Assembly: GCA_016710365.1 (NCBI GenBank)
Contig: JADJVW010000061.1
Coordinates: 1-64,000, forward strand
Direction of reading: 5' to 3'
Source: Candidatus Caldilinea saccharophila
GTDB taxonomy: Bacteria; Chloroflexota; Anaerolineae; Caldilineales; Caldilineaceae
Length of the DNA stretch: 64,000 nucleotides
The position numbers and the translations under genes were made by a program. This document shows, piece by piece, positions 53,047 to 62,766 of this stretch (position 1 is its first letter; every line of letters begins with the position of its first letter). The notes under the pieces were generated by a model, which worked only from the letters and a program-made list of their open reading frames with translations, searched no databases and had not been told where the DNA came from.

Positions 53047-54276
53047 ATGAATACCTTCATGACCTCGGAAAGCCTGCTCTTCACCAGCGAATCGGTGACA
53101 GAGGGGCATCCGGACAAGATGTGCGACCAGATCAGCGATGCGGTGCTCGACGCGATCATGGCGCAGGACCCCGATGGCCCGCGTCGCGTGCGAGACCGCG
53201 ATCAAGACCGGGTTCGTGATGTGCCTGGGCGAGATCACGACTACGGCTTTTGTGAACTTTGACGATTTGGTGCGCCAGGTTGTCAAGGATATTGGCTTCG
53301 ACAGCAGCGAGAAGGGCTTCGACGGCAACACCTGCGGCGTGCAGATTGCCATTGCCTCGCAAAGCCCCGACATTGCGCTGGGCGTCGACCATTGGCGCAG
53401 GAGCAAGACCGGCGAGATGGCAGCAGATGACGCGATCGGCCGTCGGCGCGGGCGACCAGGGCATGATGTTCGGCTTCGCCTGCGACGAGACGCCCACGCT
53501 CATGCCCATGCCCATCTATCTGGCGCACAAACTCGCGCTCCAGTTGACCGAAGTGCGCAAGTCGGGCAAGTTGCCCTGGCTGCGCCCCGACGGCAAGACC
53601 CAGGTCACTGTGGAATACGCGCACGGCAAGCCCAAGCGGATTCACACGGTGCTCATCAGCACGCAGCACGCCCGGAGATCAGCCAGCAGGAAATCCGCGA
53701 GGCGCTGATCGAGCACGTCATCGAGCCCGTCCTGCCTGCGGACCTGGTCGACAAGACGACGCGATCATCTTCACCAACCCGACCGGTCGTTTTGTCGTCG
53801 GTGGGCCGATGGGCGACGCCGGCCTCACCGGGCGCAAGATCATCGTCGACACCTACGGCGGCATGGGACGGCACGGTGGCGGCGCCTTCTCCGGCAAGGA
53901 TTGCACCAAGGTCGACCGCAGCGCGGCCTATGCCGCACGCTGGGTCGCCAAAAACATCGTGGCGGCAGGGCTGGCCACGCGCTGCGAACTCCAGCTTGCC
54001 TATGCCATCGGCGTGGCGCACCCGCTCAGCATCAACGTGGAGACCTTTGGCACCGGCAAAATTGCGGATGAGAAGATCGCCAGGTTGATCGAGGAGACCT
54101 TCGACCTGCGTCCGGGCGCGATCATCCGCGACCTGAACCTGCGCCGCCCCATCTATCGGCAGACCGCGGCCTACGGTCACTTCGGCCGCGACGATGTGCA
54201 ACTGCCCTGGGAAGAAACCAACCGCGCGGTTGCGTTGCGCATGGCCGCCGGGCTGGGCGAGCTTGTGGTCGCCTGA
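53047..54276 (+). CDS. metK: S-adenosylmethionine synthetase, several frameshifts
   Basis: MetK makes SAM from methionine and ATP and is essential. The pieces LFTSESVTEGHPDKMCDQIS, then GFVMCLGEITTTAFV, GAGDQGMMFGFACDETP, HTVLISTQHA, EISQQEIREALI and VVGGPMGDAGLTGRKIIVDT cover the full enzyme in order but in several frames. Breaks are near 53179 (one extra base), 53435 (two missing), 53670 and 53760 (one missing each). The ATP and methionine sites look intact. So many shifts in 600 bases of an essential gene point to poor sequence rather than decay. Confidence 0.88.
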
Positions 54277-54284
54277 AATCTGAT

Positions 54285-54384
54285 TTGACGCAGAGGCGCG
54301 GAGTTGCAAAGAAAGCATAGAGAGAAATCTATTTTGAAGGGATTTGTTTCTCTGACCTCTGCGGAACTCCACGTCTCTGTATCA
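54285..54384 (+). repeat. Palindromic repeat, family D
   Basis: GACGCAGAGGCGCGGAGTTG on the left is matched by GCGGAACTCCACGTCTCTG on the right. It follows the metK stop and may act as a weak stop signal. Confidence 0.65.
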
Positions 54385-54387
54385 TAT

Positions 54388-54439
54388 GTACTTCAAGTTG
54401 GGGACGCCGGGCACGTTTCCCGCCGCAACCGTGAAGTAC
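54388..54439 (+). repeat. Inverted repeat GTACTTCA / TGAAGTAC
   Basis: GTACTTCA (54388-54395) and TGAAGTAC (54432-54439) enclose GGGGACGCCGGGCACG, which resembles family E. The whole lies just upstream of the toxin promoter. Confidence 0.5.
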
Positions 54440-54458
54440 ATAGTCTGTATCTCGCGTC

Positions 54459-54487
54459 TTGAGCACATCTCAATATTGTTGTATAAT
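54459..54487 (+). promoter_or_regulatory. Sigma-70-type promoter for the toxin-antitoxin pair
   Basis: TTGAGC (54459-54464) and TATAAT (54482-54487) are 17 bases apart. The -10 box is perfect, and four of six -35 bases match. The toxin GTG at 54511 is 24 bases downstream. Confidence 0.7.
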
Positions 54488-54510
54488 TTCAAGGTAGGAC
54501 AGGATGCAGG

Positions 54511-55017
54511 GTGGAATTCTCGATTGAGCTGTACGAAGCCTCTGACGGCCAGCCGGTAGTGGAGGAAGAAATGGACGAGTTACAGCAACAAAATCCTGCC
54601 CTTCACGCCTTGTTGGTGGCTGGCCTTAACAAGTTGCGGCGGCGGGATTATCACCGACCGCCGTTGTGCGAACCACTCGGCGATGGGTTGTTTGAAGTGC
54701 GCGTGGGGCGCAAAGACATTGCCAGAGGCGTATGGTTTTACCTGCAAGGACAACGAATCGTGATCGTGCGCTGTTTCGTCAAGAAAACGCAAAAAACACC
54801 TGAAAAAGAGCTCGCCGTAGCCCGCGAACGCAGAGCAGAATATGAAAGGCGTCATTCCCACGATAGGAGATCTCCATGCCACAGAAGCAAACGAATTTTG
54901 ATCACTATTTGGCAGACAAGCGCACAGACCCTGTATTCGAGGAGCGGTTCAAGGCTGCCGATCGCGCTTGGGACATTGCTCTGCAACTGGCCGCATTACG
55001 TCAGGCGCGCGGTTTGA
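54511..55017 (+). CDS. RelE/HigB-type toxin (Gp49-like family)
   Basis: The protein starts FSIELYEASDGQPVVEEEMD and has RDYHRPPLCEPLGDGLFEVR and IVIVRCFVKKTQKTPEKELA, the pattern of phage-derived Gp49-like/HigB toxins that cut mRNA on the ribosome. About 110 residues match the family; the last 55 or so do not and overlap the antitoxin gene by 142 bases in another frame. A shift near 54860 that places a stop before the antitoxin start would give the usual length. The start is GTG at 54511, after TATAAT. Confidence 0.72.
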   Translation: MEFSIELYEASDGQPVVEEEMDELQQQNPALHALLVAGLNKLRRRDYHRPPLCEPLGDGLFEVRVGRKDIARGVWFYLQGQRIVIVRCFVKKTQKTPEKELAVARERRAEYERRHSHDRRSPCHRSKRILITIWQTSAQTLYSRSGSRLPIALGTLLCNWPHYVRRAV

Positions 55018-55238
55018 CACAGAAACAGGTGGCGGAATTGCTGGGTACGAAACAACAGGCGATTGCCCGGCTCGAAGACCCAACCTATACTGGCCACAGC
55101 TTGAGCATGGTGCGCAAATATGTGGAGGCGCTCGGCGCCAATCTTGATCTCACTGTTGTCTTGGCTGAGGCTGCTGTCCAGTATGACGCCCAACCTGAGT
55201 CAAAACCTTTATTGGTTACGCACGAATCGCATAAATAA
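54876..55238 (+). CDS. XRE-family helix-turn-helix antitoxin (HigA-like)
   Basis: This 120-residue DNA-binding protein has the helix-turn-helix LAALRQARGLTQKQVAELLG then TKQQAIARLED (about residues 37-70). It follows a HigB-type toxin in the same direction, the reverse order of most toxin-antitoxin pairs, as in higBA. It likely binds the toxin and represses the promoter at 54459-54487. AGGAG precedes ATG 54876. Confidence 0.78.
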   Translation: MPQKQTNFDHYLADKRTDPVFEERFKAADRAWDIALQLAALRQARGLTQKQVAELLGTKQQAIARLEDPTYTGHSLSMVRKYVEALGANLDLTVVLAEAAVQYDAQPESKPLLVTHESHK

Positions 55239-55315
55239 GGCATGGAAACCCCGACATCTCGGAAAAAGGACACAGATCCTTGAGTGTTGTTGCATCGCAC
55301 AAAAGTGACCACGGC

Positions 55316-55900
55316 ATGGATGCCAAACTCCGGCAGGCGCTCGATTTTTTGCGCGCAGCCGAGCAGCTCAAGAACACACTCCGCAGCGGCTATACATCAC
55401 AAGGCCGTCCCGAAAGTACAGCCGAACACACGTGGCGCCTGTGTCTGATGGTGATGCTCTTTGAAGACGAGTATCCTGCCGTCGACCACCACCGCGTACT
55501 CAAGCTGTGCGTCATCCACGACCTGGGCGAGGCGCTGCACGGCGACATTCCGGCCATTCACCAGGACCCAACGGTAGACAAGGCCATTGAGGAACGCAAG
55601 CATTTCCTGACGTTGCTGGCCTCGCTCCCCACCGACAAGCAGGGCGAGCTCCTGACGCTGTGGGATGAGTACAACGCGGCCTCCACCCCGGAAGCGCGGC
55701 TGGCCAAAGCTTTCGACAAGCTGGAGACTGTGCTGCAACACACGCAGGGGCGCAACCCGGCTGACTTCGACTACGCCTTCAATCTGGGCTATGCGCGTCC
55801 GTACACGGACTACGACGTGCTGACCCGCAGCCTGCGCGCGCTCATCGACGCGGACACGCAACGGTTAGCGAGCGCGGGCGCCAATAAGTCTCTGTCGTAA
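55316..55900 (+). CDS. HD-domain hydrolase (YfbR/YGK1-like 5'-nucleotidase)
   Basis: This 194-residue protein has the HD metal motif: His in ESTAEHTWRL, HD in LCVIHDLGEALHGD, and a later Asp in FDKLETVLQH. Its helices resemble YfbR and HDDC2/YGK1-like deoxynucleotide monophosphatases, which hydrolyse dNMPs. Such an enzyme would suit the nucleotide-salvage genes upstream. The ATG at 55316 was chosen; TTG at 55280 is the alternative. Confidence 0.75.
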   Translation: MDAKLRQALDFLRAAEQLKNTLRSGYTSQGRPESTAEHTWRLCLMVMLFEDEYPAVDHHRVLKLCVIHDLGEALHGDIPAIHQDPTVDKAIEERKHFLTLLASLPTDKQGELLTLWDEYNAASTPEARLAKAFDKLETVLQHTQGRNPADFDYAFNLGYARPYTDYDVLTRSLRALIDADTQRLASAGANKSLS

Positions 55901-56140
55901 CTGACCTGTCTGCCTCTCCGCGTGCGCCATCCCATGTGCGTTGGGTGTGGCTGCGGCTTTCTACAAGTCAACTTCGCTGATGTACAATCTATCTGTTAAC
56001 TTAGTGGGCTTCTAGACTGGCTTGCGCTTTCCCAGCGGAACCGCCGGCGCATAACAGACGTCCAATCAGATTGTGCTGCCTTTGCAGCCGGCAAAACGGA
56101 TGATGCGACGCCCTGCCAGGCGTCTGGTATAAAGAATGAT

Positions 56141-57994
56141 ATGGCACAAAATTCGCGTTTCCCAGCCTGGGCCTGGTGGATCATCGGGGCGATCACCATC
56201 CTGGCGATTTCCATTCTGATTTTCTCGCTGGTGCTCGGCGTGCGCGCTGGACAGCAGCAGGTTGAAATCCAGCGGCGACAACAGATCGGCATCGCCTTGC
56301 AGCGCGCCACCGACTTCCAGGCGGAAGGCAACTTGCAGGCTGCGCTCGACGAATATCAGAAGATCCTTGTGCTTGACGCCAGCAACGACCTTGCCCAACA
56401 AGGCATCGAGAATCTGCTGGCGTTGGCCGGGAGTGGTCAAGCGCCTCAGGCGCTGCCTGGATCGCCGGTTACATCTGTCATCTCCGCTACCACTTCGGTA
56501 TCGCCGTTAGATAATCCGCCGCTGTCCGCGGCCGCCACGGAGATCGCGCCGACGCCCGCTTCTATATTGGTGACTTATTGGGAGACTGCGCAGCGCGCCG
56601 CGCGCGCCGGGCGTTGGCAGGAGGCGCTGACCAATCTGCTCCTGGTGCAGCAGACCGATCCCACTTACAGCGCTGCTGAAGTCAGCGACCAACTTGTAGC
56701 GGCCTACGTCAACCTCGCTTTGGAAAAAGACAATACTGACAACCTGGAAGAAGCGTTGGCGCTGTACGACAAGGCGTTGGCGCTGCAGCCCGATGCAAAG
56801 GATATTCAACGCGAGCGCGACCTGATCGAGCAATATCTCGACGTGCTGGCCTACACCGGCGTCGATTGGCAACTCGACATCACACGCCTGCAAGAACTCT
56901 ACGCCCTTGAACCCGATTACCGCGACGTCGAGCAGCGGCTGCAAGAGGCGCACGTTGGTTATGCTGACCAGTTGGCAGGCGAGGAAGCCTGGTGTGAGGC
57001 GCAGGATGAGTATAACCAGGCGATCTCGGTGGCCTCCGCGCCAGAGATCGTCACCCAGCGTGACCTGGCGCAGACGCAGTGCCAGCTTGCCAGCGGCGCC
57101 ACACCAGACGACGCCTTGCGCGACGACGCCACCCCACTCGCGTCTGCGGGCGGGGCGCAGGCGCCTGCAAGCAGCGGCGGGCCCGCGATCGGATGCATCC
57201 TGTATTCGTCATCTGATGCTGTCTCCGGTCGCAGCCAGATTTTGTCAGTCCCCGTCGGCAAGAGCATGCCGGCGCAGACGATCCTCCAGGACGCGGCCCA
57301 GCCGGCGTTGCGCAGCGATGGCGCGCGTCTGGTGTATCGCAACCTGCGCAGCGATATGGCCGGCCTGAGTTCGTTTGACCCGGCAACCGGCTTGCAGTTG
57401 CGCTTCAGCATTTATGCGGAAGATGCTTTGCCCAGTTGGAACGCACAAGGCAGCCAGCTTGTCTTTGCCAGCAACCGTGAAGGCGATCGCCGCTGGCGCA
57501 TCTACGTGATGTGGGCGGAGGAAAATGGCGGCACCGAGACGTTGACCTTTGGCGAATCGCCCGATTGGCATGCCGGCGCCGACCTTATCGTCTTTCGTGG
57601 ATGCGACGAGTCGGGCAATCGCTGCGGGCTGTGGACGATCTCCAGCAGCGGCGCCAATGCCGCCCAGTTGACCGCGGCGCCAGCCGACGACCGCCCACGC
57701 TGGTCGCCGAGCGGCAGCTTTGTGACCTTTATGAGCAACGCGCGCGATGGAAACTACGAAATTTACACGGTCGACGCCACCTCACGCGAGGTGACGCGGC
57801 TGACCGACAGCCCGGCCATTGATGGCTTGCCTGCGGTCAGCCCGGACGGTCGTTGGGTGGCCTTTGTCAGCAACCGCGACGGTGGCTGGAAACTCTATGC
57901 GGTTCCCAGCACCGGCGGCGAAGCACGGGTGGTTGCTCCGATCGTGGGCAACTTGGACAATTTCCTCGAACACAGCCTGGAGTGGGTGAATTGA
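56141..57994 (+). CDS. Membrane-anchored TPR and TolB-type beta-propeller protein
   Basis: This 617-residue protein begins with a membrane helix (AWWIIGAITILAISILIFSLV), then TPR-like helices (LQAALDEYQKILVLDASND and EALALYDKALALQPDAKDIQ), then a TolB-like propeller from about residue 350 with repeated blades: PSWNAQGSQLVFASNREGDR, RWSPSGSFVTFMSNARDGNY and SPDGRWVAFVSNRDGGWKLY. The propeller and TPRs point outward and probably bind proteins or glycans. -10-like TATAAA stands 13 bases before the ATG, so the message may be leaderless. The exact role is unknown. Confidence 0.72.
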   Translation: MAQNSRFPAWAWWIIGAITILAISILIFSLVLGVRAGQQQVEIQRRQQIGIALQRATDFQAEGNLQAALDEYQKILVLDASNDLAQQGIENLLALAGSGQAPQALPGSPVTSVISATTSVSPLDNPPLSAAATEIAPTPASILVTYWETAQRAARAGRWQEALTNLLLVQQTDPTYSAAEVSDQLVAAYVNLALEKDNTDNLEEALALYDKALALQPDAKDIQRERDLIEQYLDVLAYTGVDWQLDITRLQELYALEPDYRDVEQRLQEAHVGYADQLAGEEAWCEAQDEYNQAISVASAPEIVTQRDLAQTQCQLASGATPDDALRDDATPLASAGGAQAPASSGGPAIGCILYSSSDAVSGRSQILSVPVGKSMPAQTILQDAAQPALRSDGARLVYRNLRSDMAGLSSFDPATGLQLRFSIYAEDALPSWNAQGSQLVFASNREGDRRWRIYVMWAEENGGTETLTFGESPDWHAGADLIVFRGCDESGNRCGLWTISSSGANAAQLTAAPADDRPRWSPSGSFVTFMSNARDGNYEIYTVDATSREVTRLTDSPAIDGLPAVSPDGRWVAFVSNRDGGWKLYAVPSTGGEARVVAPIVGNLDNFLEHSLEWVN

Positions 57995-58021
57995 GCCAAA
58001 GCTGCGTGCGAGTTATCGGCT

Positions 58022-58303
58022 TCACATGGGCAGCATAGGGCTGCTGAACGTATAGGCCCCGCTGACAGGATTGCCGGTGGCAGGCACGAACGAGCATTGA
58101 CGGCCGTCGGCAAGTTCCAGCGTAAAACTGTCGGCAGGGATAGGCGGAACGAAAAGATCGCGTTCGCCGTCCAGGATGTGTAAAGCGCCCGCCAGCGTGT
58201 AGGCGCTGTCGTTCTTCAGGGTGTATTGCACCTGCGCAAGCCAGATGCCTGAGACGTATATGCTGCCGATGCCAACTCGAGGGGTTCTTGGGTGTGCGAT
58301 CAT
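58022..58303 (-). CDS. Small protein of unknown function
   Basis: This 93-residue protein starts at ATG 58303, which has AAGGAG upstream. It is beta-rich (SIYVSGIWLAQVQYTLKNDS, then a Thr/Leu/Asp-rich end) with no known motif. It may be a small beta-barrel or sandwich domain. It lies between the propeller gene and the ABC exporter. Confidence 0.5.
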   Translation of the reverse strand: MIAHPRTPRVGIGSIYVSGIWLAQVQYTLKNDSAYTLAGALHILDGERDLFVPPIPADSFTLELADGRQCSFVPATGNPVSGAYTFSSPMLPM

Positions 58304-58425
58304 GATTCGGTTCTCCTTGGGTTCTCCCAGTATGCTCACCGCTCTGAAGTGATGCAGTCTATACTGGAGGTTATCGCAAAAAGACCGGCTTATCCTTCGC
58401 ACACCGTGAAACTCGTCGAAATCAA

Positions 58426-60258
58426 TCACCCCATTTCTGCTACATTTTGGCGACGCCCCTCAAGATATTCCAGCGACTGATGCCGGAAATAGGTCTCGTA
58501 GAGGTCGGCATAGTGCCCGCTGGTCGCCATCAACGTGTCGTGATCCCCTGCTTCGATGATGCGCCCTTTGCGCAGCACGAGGATGCGGTCGGCCGCGCGC
58601 ACCGTGGACAGACGGTGCGCAATTACGATGGAGGTGCGATTTTTCAGGATGAATTGCAGCGCGGCCTGAATCTGGCTTTCGGTGAAGGGGTCGACGCTGG
58701 CCGTGGCCTCGTCCAGAATGAAGATCGCCGGGTTCTGCGCCAACATGCGCGCCAGCACGACCAACTGGCGCTGACCCAGGCTCAGCCGGGCGCCGCGCTC
58801 ACCCACGTCGGTCTGCAACCCATCGGGCAACGTCTCCATCCACTCGCCGTTGCCGATCTGCCGGGCAATGCGCTCGACCGCGTCGTCGGTGAGGTGGGGC
58901 GTGGCGTAGCGAATGTTATCGGCCACCGTGCCAGAAAACAGGAAAGGCGTCTGGCTGACAATGCCGAGCTGACGACGGTAATCGCGCAAATCGAAGGTGC
59001 GAATGTCGATGCCGTCGACTAGAATCTGACCGGACTGAAATTCATAAAAGCGCGTAACCAGCTTGATAATGCTCGATTTGCCGGCGCCGGTGTGCCCGAC
59101 CAGCGCCACGCTTTCCCCCGGACGGATGTGCAACGAAAAGTCCTGCAGCACCTGTTCTTTCTTGCCGTAACGAAAATCTACCTGCTCGAAGCGAATGTCG
59201 CCGGTGAGCGCAGGCGCGGTGCGCTTGTCGGTCTGGATGACGACCGGTTCGGCGTCGATCAACGCAAAGATGCGCTCAGTGGCGCTCAATGCGCCCTGAA
59301 ACTGGCTCCAGAACGCCGACAGGTTGATCATCGGAAACCAGAAGAGGCCGACGCTGTTCATAAACAGGAACCATGCGCCGGCGCTGATGGCGCCAAGATA
59401 GGTGGAATAGCCGCCCGCGTAGAGCAATGCCGCGGTGCCCAACCCGGCAAAGAGTTGCAGCGTCGGGAAAATCAGCGAGAGCACAAAGCCGCGCCGCACG
59501 TGTACGGCGTAGCTGCGTTCGTTGACAGTCAGAAACTCATCGTAGATGCCCTGCTCGCGGCGAAAGTTCTTGGCAACGCGAATCCCGGTGACTGCTTCCT
59601 GGATGCTGGCGTTGACGTCGGCGACGGCTTGCTGGCTCGTGCGCGTGGCGCGGCGCGCCCAGCGCTGAAAGCTCGTGGCCACGAGGATCGCCACCGGGGC
59701 CAGCAGCGCCAGCAGCAGCGTGAGTCGCCAGTTGACGGTGAAGAGATAGCTCAGCAGAATCACCACCAACAGCAACTGTGACCCTACTTCTGTGACGAGC
59801 ACCGCCACCCGGCTGAATTCGTCCGTATCGGTCGTGATGCGGCTGACAATGCGCCCCGACTGATTGCGGTCGAAGAAGCTCATGTCGTGGTTCATCACCG
59901 CGCGAAAGGCGTCGACGCGCATCGCCAGCACGACGTCGCCCAGCAGTTGCGCGGTGAGGATGCGCCGCCCCCAGTTGATGGCCCAGTTTATGACGCCGAT
60001 CACTACGACCAGCGCCACCAACGCCGCGGCCACCATATTGTGATTGGCCGCGGCGCCGGTCACCACGTTGACGCCCTGCGCCATCAGCACCGGCAGCAGC
60101 AGCGCGCCCGACAGCGACAGCAGGCTCACCAGCCCCATCACCGCAAATAAACGCCGGCTTTGCGGTTGGAAATAAGCGGCAATGCGCTGGAACAATTCTT
60201 GGTTGGTGTATCCTCGATCGTAAGTTTCGGTCGTCAGACCTGCCCGCATGATTCCCAT
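58426..60258 (-). CDS. ABC-type exporter, permease fused to ATPase (half transporter)
   Basis: This 610-residue half transporter has a six-helix membrane domain (about residues 40-330) and an ATPase with Walker A VALVGHTGAGKSSII, signature RLSLGQRQLVVLARMLAQ and Walker B IFILDEATASVD. It should work as a dimer to export a drug, lipid or peptide. The ATG at 60258 has AAGGAAG upstream; an earlier ATG at 60294 lacks one. No partner gene or accessory is nearby. Multidrug families such as LmrA/BmrA look similar. Confidence 0.88.
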   Translation of the reverse strand: MGIMRAGLTTETYDRGYTNQELFQRIAAYFQPQSRRLFAVMGLVSLLSLSGALLLPVLMAQGVNVVTGAAANHNMVAAALVALVVVIGVINWAINWGRRILTAQLLGDVVLAMRVDAFRAVMNHDMSFFDRNQSGRIVSRITTDTDEFSRVAVLVTEVGSQLLLVVILLSYLFTVNWRLTLLLALLAPVAILVATSFQRWARRATRTSQQAVADVNASIQEAVTGIRVAKNFRREQGIYDEFLTVNERSYAVHVRRGFVLSLIFPTLQLFAGLGTAALLYAGGYSTYLGAISAGAWFLFMNSVGLFWFPMINLSAFWSQFQGALSATERIFALIDAEPVVIQTDKRTAPALTGDIRFEQVDFRYGKKEQVLQDFSLHIRPGESVALVGHTGAGKSSIIKLVTRFYEFQSGQILVDGIDIRTFDLRDYRRQLGIVSQTPFLFSGTVADNIRYATPHLTDDAVERIARQIGNGEWMETLPDGLQTDVGERGARLSLGQRQLVVLARMLAQNPAIFILDEATASVDPFTESQIQAALQFILKNRTSIVIAHRLSTVRAADRILVLRKGRIIEAGDHDTLMATSGHYADLYETYFRHQSLEYLEGRRQNVAEMG

Positions 60259-60342
60259 AACGATTGCTTCCTTATCGATGCACCCGACGAACAACGTCGC
60301 TTTTTACGCCGCAAAAAAGGGTGAACCTGGCGGTCGATCCGA

Positions 60343-62172
60343 TCAGGCAGTTACGAGAGTACGGGCGTCTTTTCCCTGATCTGGCGCAGCTTCCCTATCC
60401 GTCACCAGGCTGATTACCGTCCACCCCTGTTGCGGCGTGACAGGGCGCATGCTGGTGGATACGGTTACTTTTTTGCCGCGGTATCCTATCAAGATCAGCG
60501 CATCTTCGCCGTATAGTTCGCGGAAGTCGTCGATGGTAAATTCTTCGGTGAATGACGTCATCTTAAACACGGCGCCTGTTTGCAGCCGATTTCTGACCGC
60601 CTCATGGGTGGCGTCCTTGGCAAAGAGCAGGCGCCCCAGGTTAGGGTGATTGAGTGCGGACTGTTCACGCTCCGTTAACTGCGGCGCCAGTTGATAGACT
60701 TCTTGCGAACTAAACTCGTCCTCGAAATGTTTACAGGCCAGCGCATTGGCTTCGTCATTATGCGTGACCGCCAACAGCCGTCCGATTCCACTCAGATCCA
60801 AGTCGGATTCCACATATTCGGACAAGATATTGCCCTCCAGGGCATCTAACCCGGCAAGCCGCGCAATTTGGATATTGGCGCGATTGACATCCACCAGCCG
60901 TACGGTGAGACCGGCCCTTTGGATCGTCAATGCCAGTTCCCGCGCAAATAGATCTGCCCCCATGATCAGGAAGCCTTGGGGATCCGCCTCGCTGATGCCC
61001 AGCTTTTTCGCCAAAGGTTTGGCCGTCATTCCCTGCGCCAGCACGGTTCCCACGATGATGAGAAAAACGAGCGGCGCCAAGATGGCCGCTTCATCCATGC
61101 CGCGTGCGGTGAGCCGAAAGACGAAAAGCGAAGAGACCGACGCGGCCACAATGCCGCGCGGGGCAATCCAGGAAAGAAAAAGCCGCTCGCGTGAGGTCAA
61201 ATTGCTGCCGAGCGCGCTGCTCTGCGCGCTCAACGGCCGTAAAATAAACATGACCACCAGCAGCAGCACGAAGCTCCCCCACGTCAACATTTGCAGCTCT
61301 TGCAGCGTGATGTTGGCGGCCAACAGAATAAAGAGCGATGCGATCAGCAACATGCTCAACTTTTCCTTGAAGTAGAGCACCTCGCGCAATTTGCGCAGAT
61401 TTGTGTTGGCCAGGAAGATGCCCATCACGGTGACGGCGAAGAGTCCCGATTCATGGATCAGCGTGTCGGACAGGACGAAGACGACGATGACGGTTGTCAA
61501 CACCATGATGTCGCGCAGATAATCGGGAACGAGATACCGCTGCAAAATCACATAGGTGAAATACCCTGCGATTGCACCCAACGTACAGCCCACCGTCGCC
61601 AGCAGCGCAAACGAGATCAGCGTATCTTGCCAAGAAAGATCCGCGCCCGCCACGATCAATTCGAAGACCACGACAGCGATCGAGGCGCCGATCGGGTCGA
61701 TCAAGATGCCTTCCCAACGCAGGACGGAGCCCACATTGGCGGTGGGACGCACGTTGCGCAAAATGGGCGTCACCACAGTAGGCCCGGTCACAATGATTAA
61801 GGCGCCAAACAGGAAGGCCAGATTCCACGACAACCCGACCAGATAATGCGCGGCCACCGCGCTGCCTAACCAGGTGATGAGGGCGCCGATCGTCAGCAAA
61901 TTGCGCACCACGCCGGCCACCTGACGCACTTCTTTCCAGTTCAGGGTCAATGCGCCTTCAAAGAGGATGATGGCAACCGAGATCGACACAAAGGGCGTGA
62001 ACAGATCCCCCAGCAAGGCTTTCGGCTCGACCACGTTGAGCAATGGTCCGGCCAGCAAACCGGTGAAGAGCAAGGGCAAGATGGCGGGAATCCGCAGCCG
62101 CCACGACAACCACTGACAAAGGAAACCGGTGAGAAGAATGCCGCCGATGGCAGCTAATGGATCTAAGTGCAT
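60343..62172 (-). CDS. CPA1-type Na+/H+ antiporter with regulatory nucleotide-binding domain
   Basis: This 609-residue protein has 12 or so membrane helices with the NhaP/CPA1 features AIILFEGALTLNWKEV, IVTGPTVVTPILRNVRP, EGILIDPIGASIAVV (with the Asp-Pro pair) and SWIAPRGIVAASVSSL. The C-terminal half has an RCK/TrkA-N-like domain from about residue 395 (GADLFARELALTIQRAG, VDVNRANIQIARL). It probably exchanges Na+ for H+ and is gated by a nucleotide. GAGAGG precedes ATG 62172; an earlier ATG at 62349 lies in a region with no membrane features. Confidence 0.85.
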   Translation of the reverse strand: MHLDPLAAIGGILLTGFLCQWLSWRLRIPAILPLLFTGLLAGPLLNVVEPKALLGDLFTPFVSISVAIILFEGALTLNWKEVRQVAGVVRNLLTIGALITWLGSAVAAHYLVGLSWNLAFLFGALIIVTGPTVVTPILRNVRPTANVGSVLRWEGILIDPIGASIAVVVFELIVAGADLSWQDTLISFALLATVGCTLGAIAGYFTYVILQRYLVPDYLRDIMVLTTVIVVFVLSDTLIHESGLFAVTVMGIFLANTNLRKLREVLYFKEKLSMLLIASLFILLAANITLQELQMLTWGSFVLLLVVMFILRPLSAQSSALGSNLTSRERLFLSWIAPRGIVAASVSSLFVFRLTARGMDEAAILAPLVFLIIVGTVLAQGMTAKPLAKKLGISEADPQGFLIMGADLFARELALTIQRAGLTVRLVDVNRANIQIARLAGLDALEGNILSEYVESDLDLSGIGRLLAVTHNDEANALACKHFEDEFSSQEVYQLAPQLTEREQSALNHPNLGRLLFAKDATHEAVRNRLQTGAVFKMTSFTEEFTIDDFRELYGEDALILIGYRGKKVTVSTSMRPVTPQQGWTVISLVTDREAAPDQGKDARTLVTA

Positions 62173-62318
62173 GAAACGCCTCTCATTCCTGTCGATGGGC
62201 TCGACGACCTGATGTTGGGCGTCGGTCAATGCAGTGTACCGTAATTTCAATGCCTTGCCCAAGCAATCCCCTCCGCGGGCGTGGAAATGTGATGGCGCCG
62301 CTTGTTCATCGCCCAGAC

Positions 62319-62362
62319 GCGCATCACGCGGGTTGAGAAACTTTCTCACCCGCGTGATGCGC
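62319..62362 (+). repeat. Near-perfect long hairpin (15-bp arms plus inner stem)
   Basis: GCGCATCACGCGGGT (62319-62333) pairs exactly with 62348-62362. The loop GAGAAACTTTCTC can pair too, making an almost unbroken stem. It lies between two minus-strand genes. With no T-run on either strand it is more a repeat or binding site than a terminator. Confidence 0.75.
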
Positions 62363-62385
62363 GCCGTCCTGGTTTTTTGCTGGAG

Positions 62386-62766
62386 CTATTCCAACCACTG
62401 CTCCTGCTCGCCCACGATCTTGAACTGGCGGGCGGAAAGGGGGGGCTGCGGCCAGCCATGGATCGCAGGCGGCGGCGCAGCCAACTGCTGCTGCGGCGGC
62501 AACGGCGCCTGCCCTGCAAGCACGATCACCGGTGGCTGGTACGCCGGCGCCATGCGTTCATGCTGTGGCGCCGGCCAGCGCTCGCTCTCGTGCGCGTCGC
62601 GTCGCCGGCTGCCGGCAAGGATCAGCAACGAAGCGGGAATGCTCGCCAGCACGCCCAGCAAAATGCCGACCGCCATGCCAACTGCGTCCGCGCTCAAGCG
62701 GCTGCCCAACCGCCACACTGCCACACCGCCGATGATCACAATGGCCATTACTATCGCACGCTTCAT
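62386..62766 (-). CDS. Small two-helix membrane protein
   Basis: This 126-residue protein has two hydrophobic helices (IVMAIVIIGGVAVWRL and MAVGILLGVLASIPASLLIL) and a Pro/Gln-rich cytosolic tail. It overlaps the FtsK-like gene by four bases, so both are made from one message. The pair may anchor the FtsK-like ATPase to the membrane, which lacks its own helices. No family is recognised. Confidence 0.6.
   Translation of the reverse strand: MKRAIVMAIVIIGGVAVWRLGSRLSADAVGMAVGILLGVLASIPASLLILAGSRRRDAHESERWPAPQHERMAPAYQPPVIVLAGQAPLPPQQQLAAPPPAIHGWPQPPLSARQFKIVGEQEQWLE

Noticed and set aside
53047..54276. metK as a true pseudogene
   Set aside because: It is essential, all motifs remain, and the shifts are mixed gains and losses in a cluster with other broken housekeeping genes; sequence error fits better.
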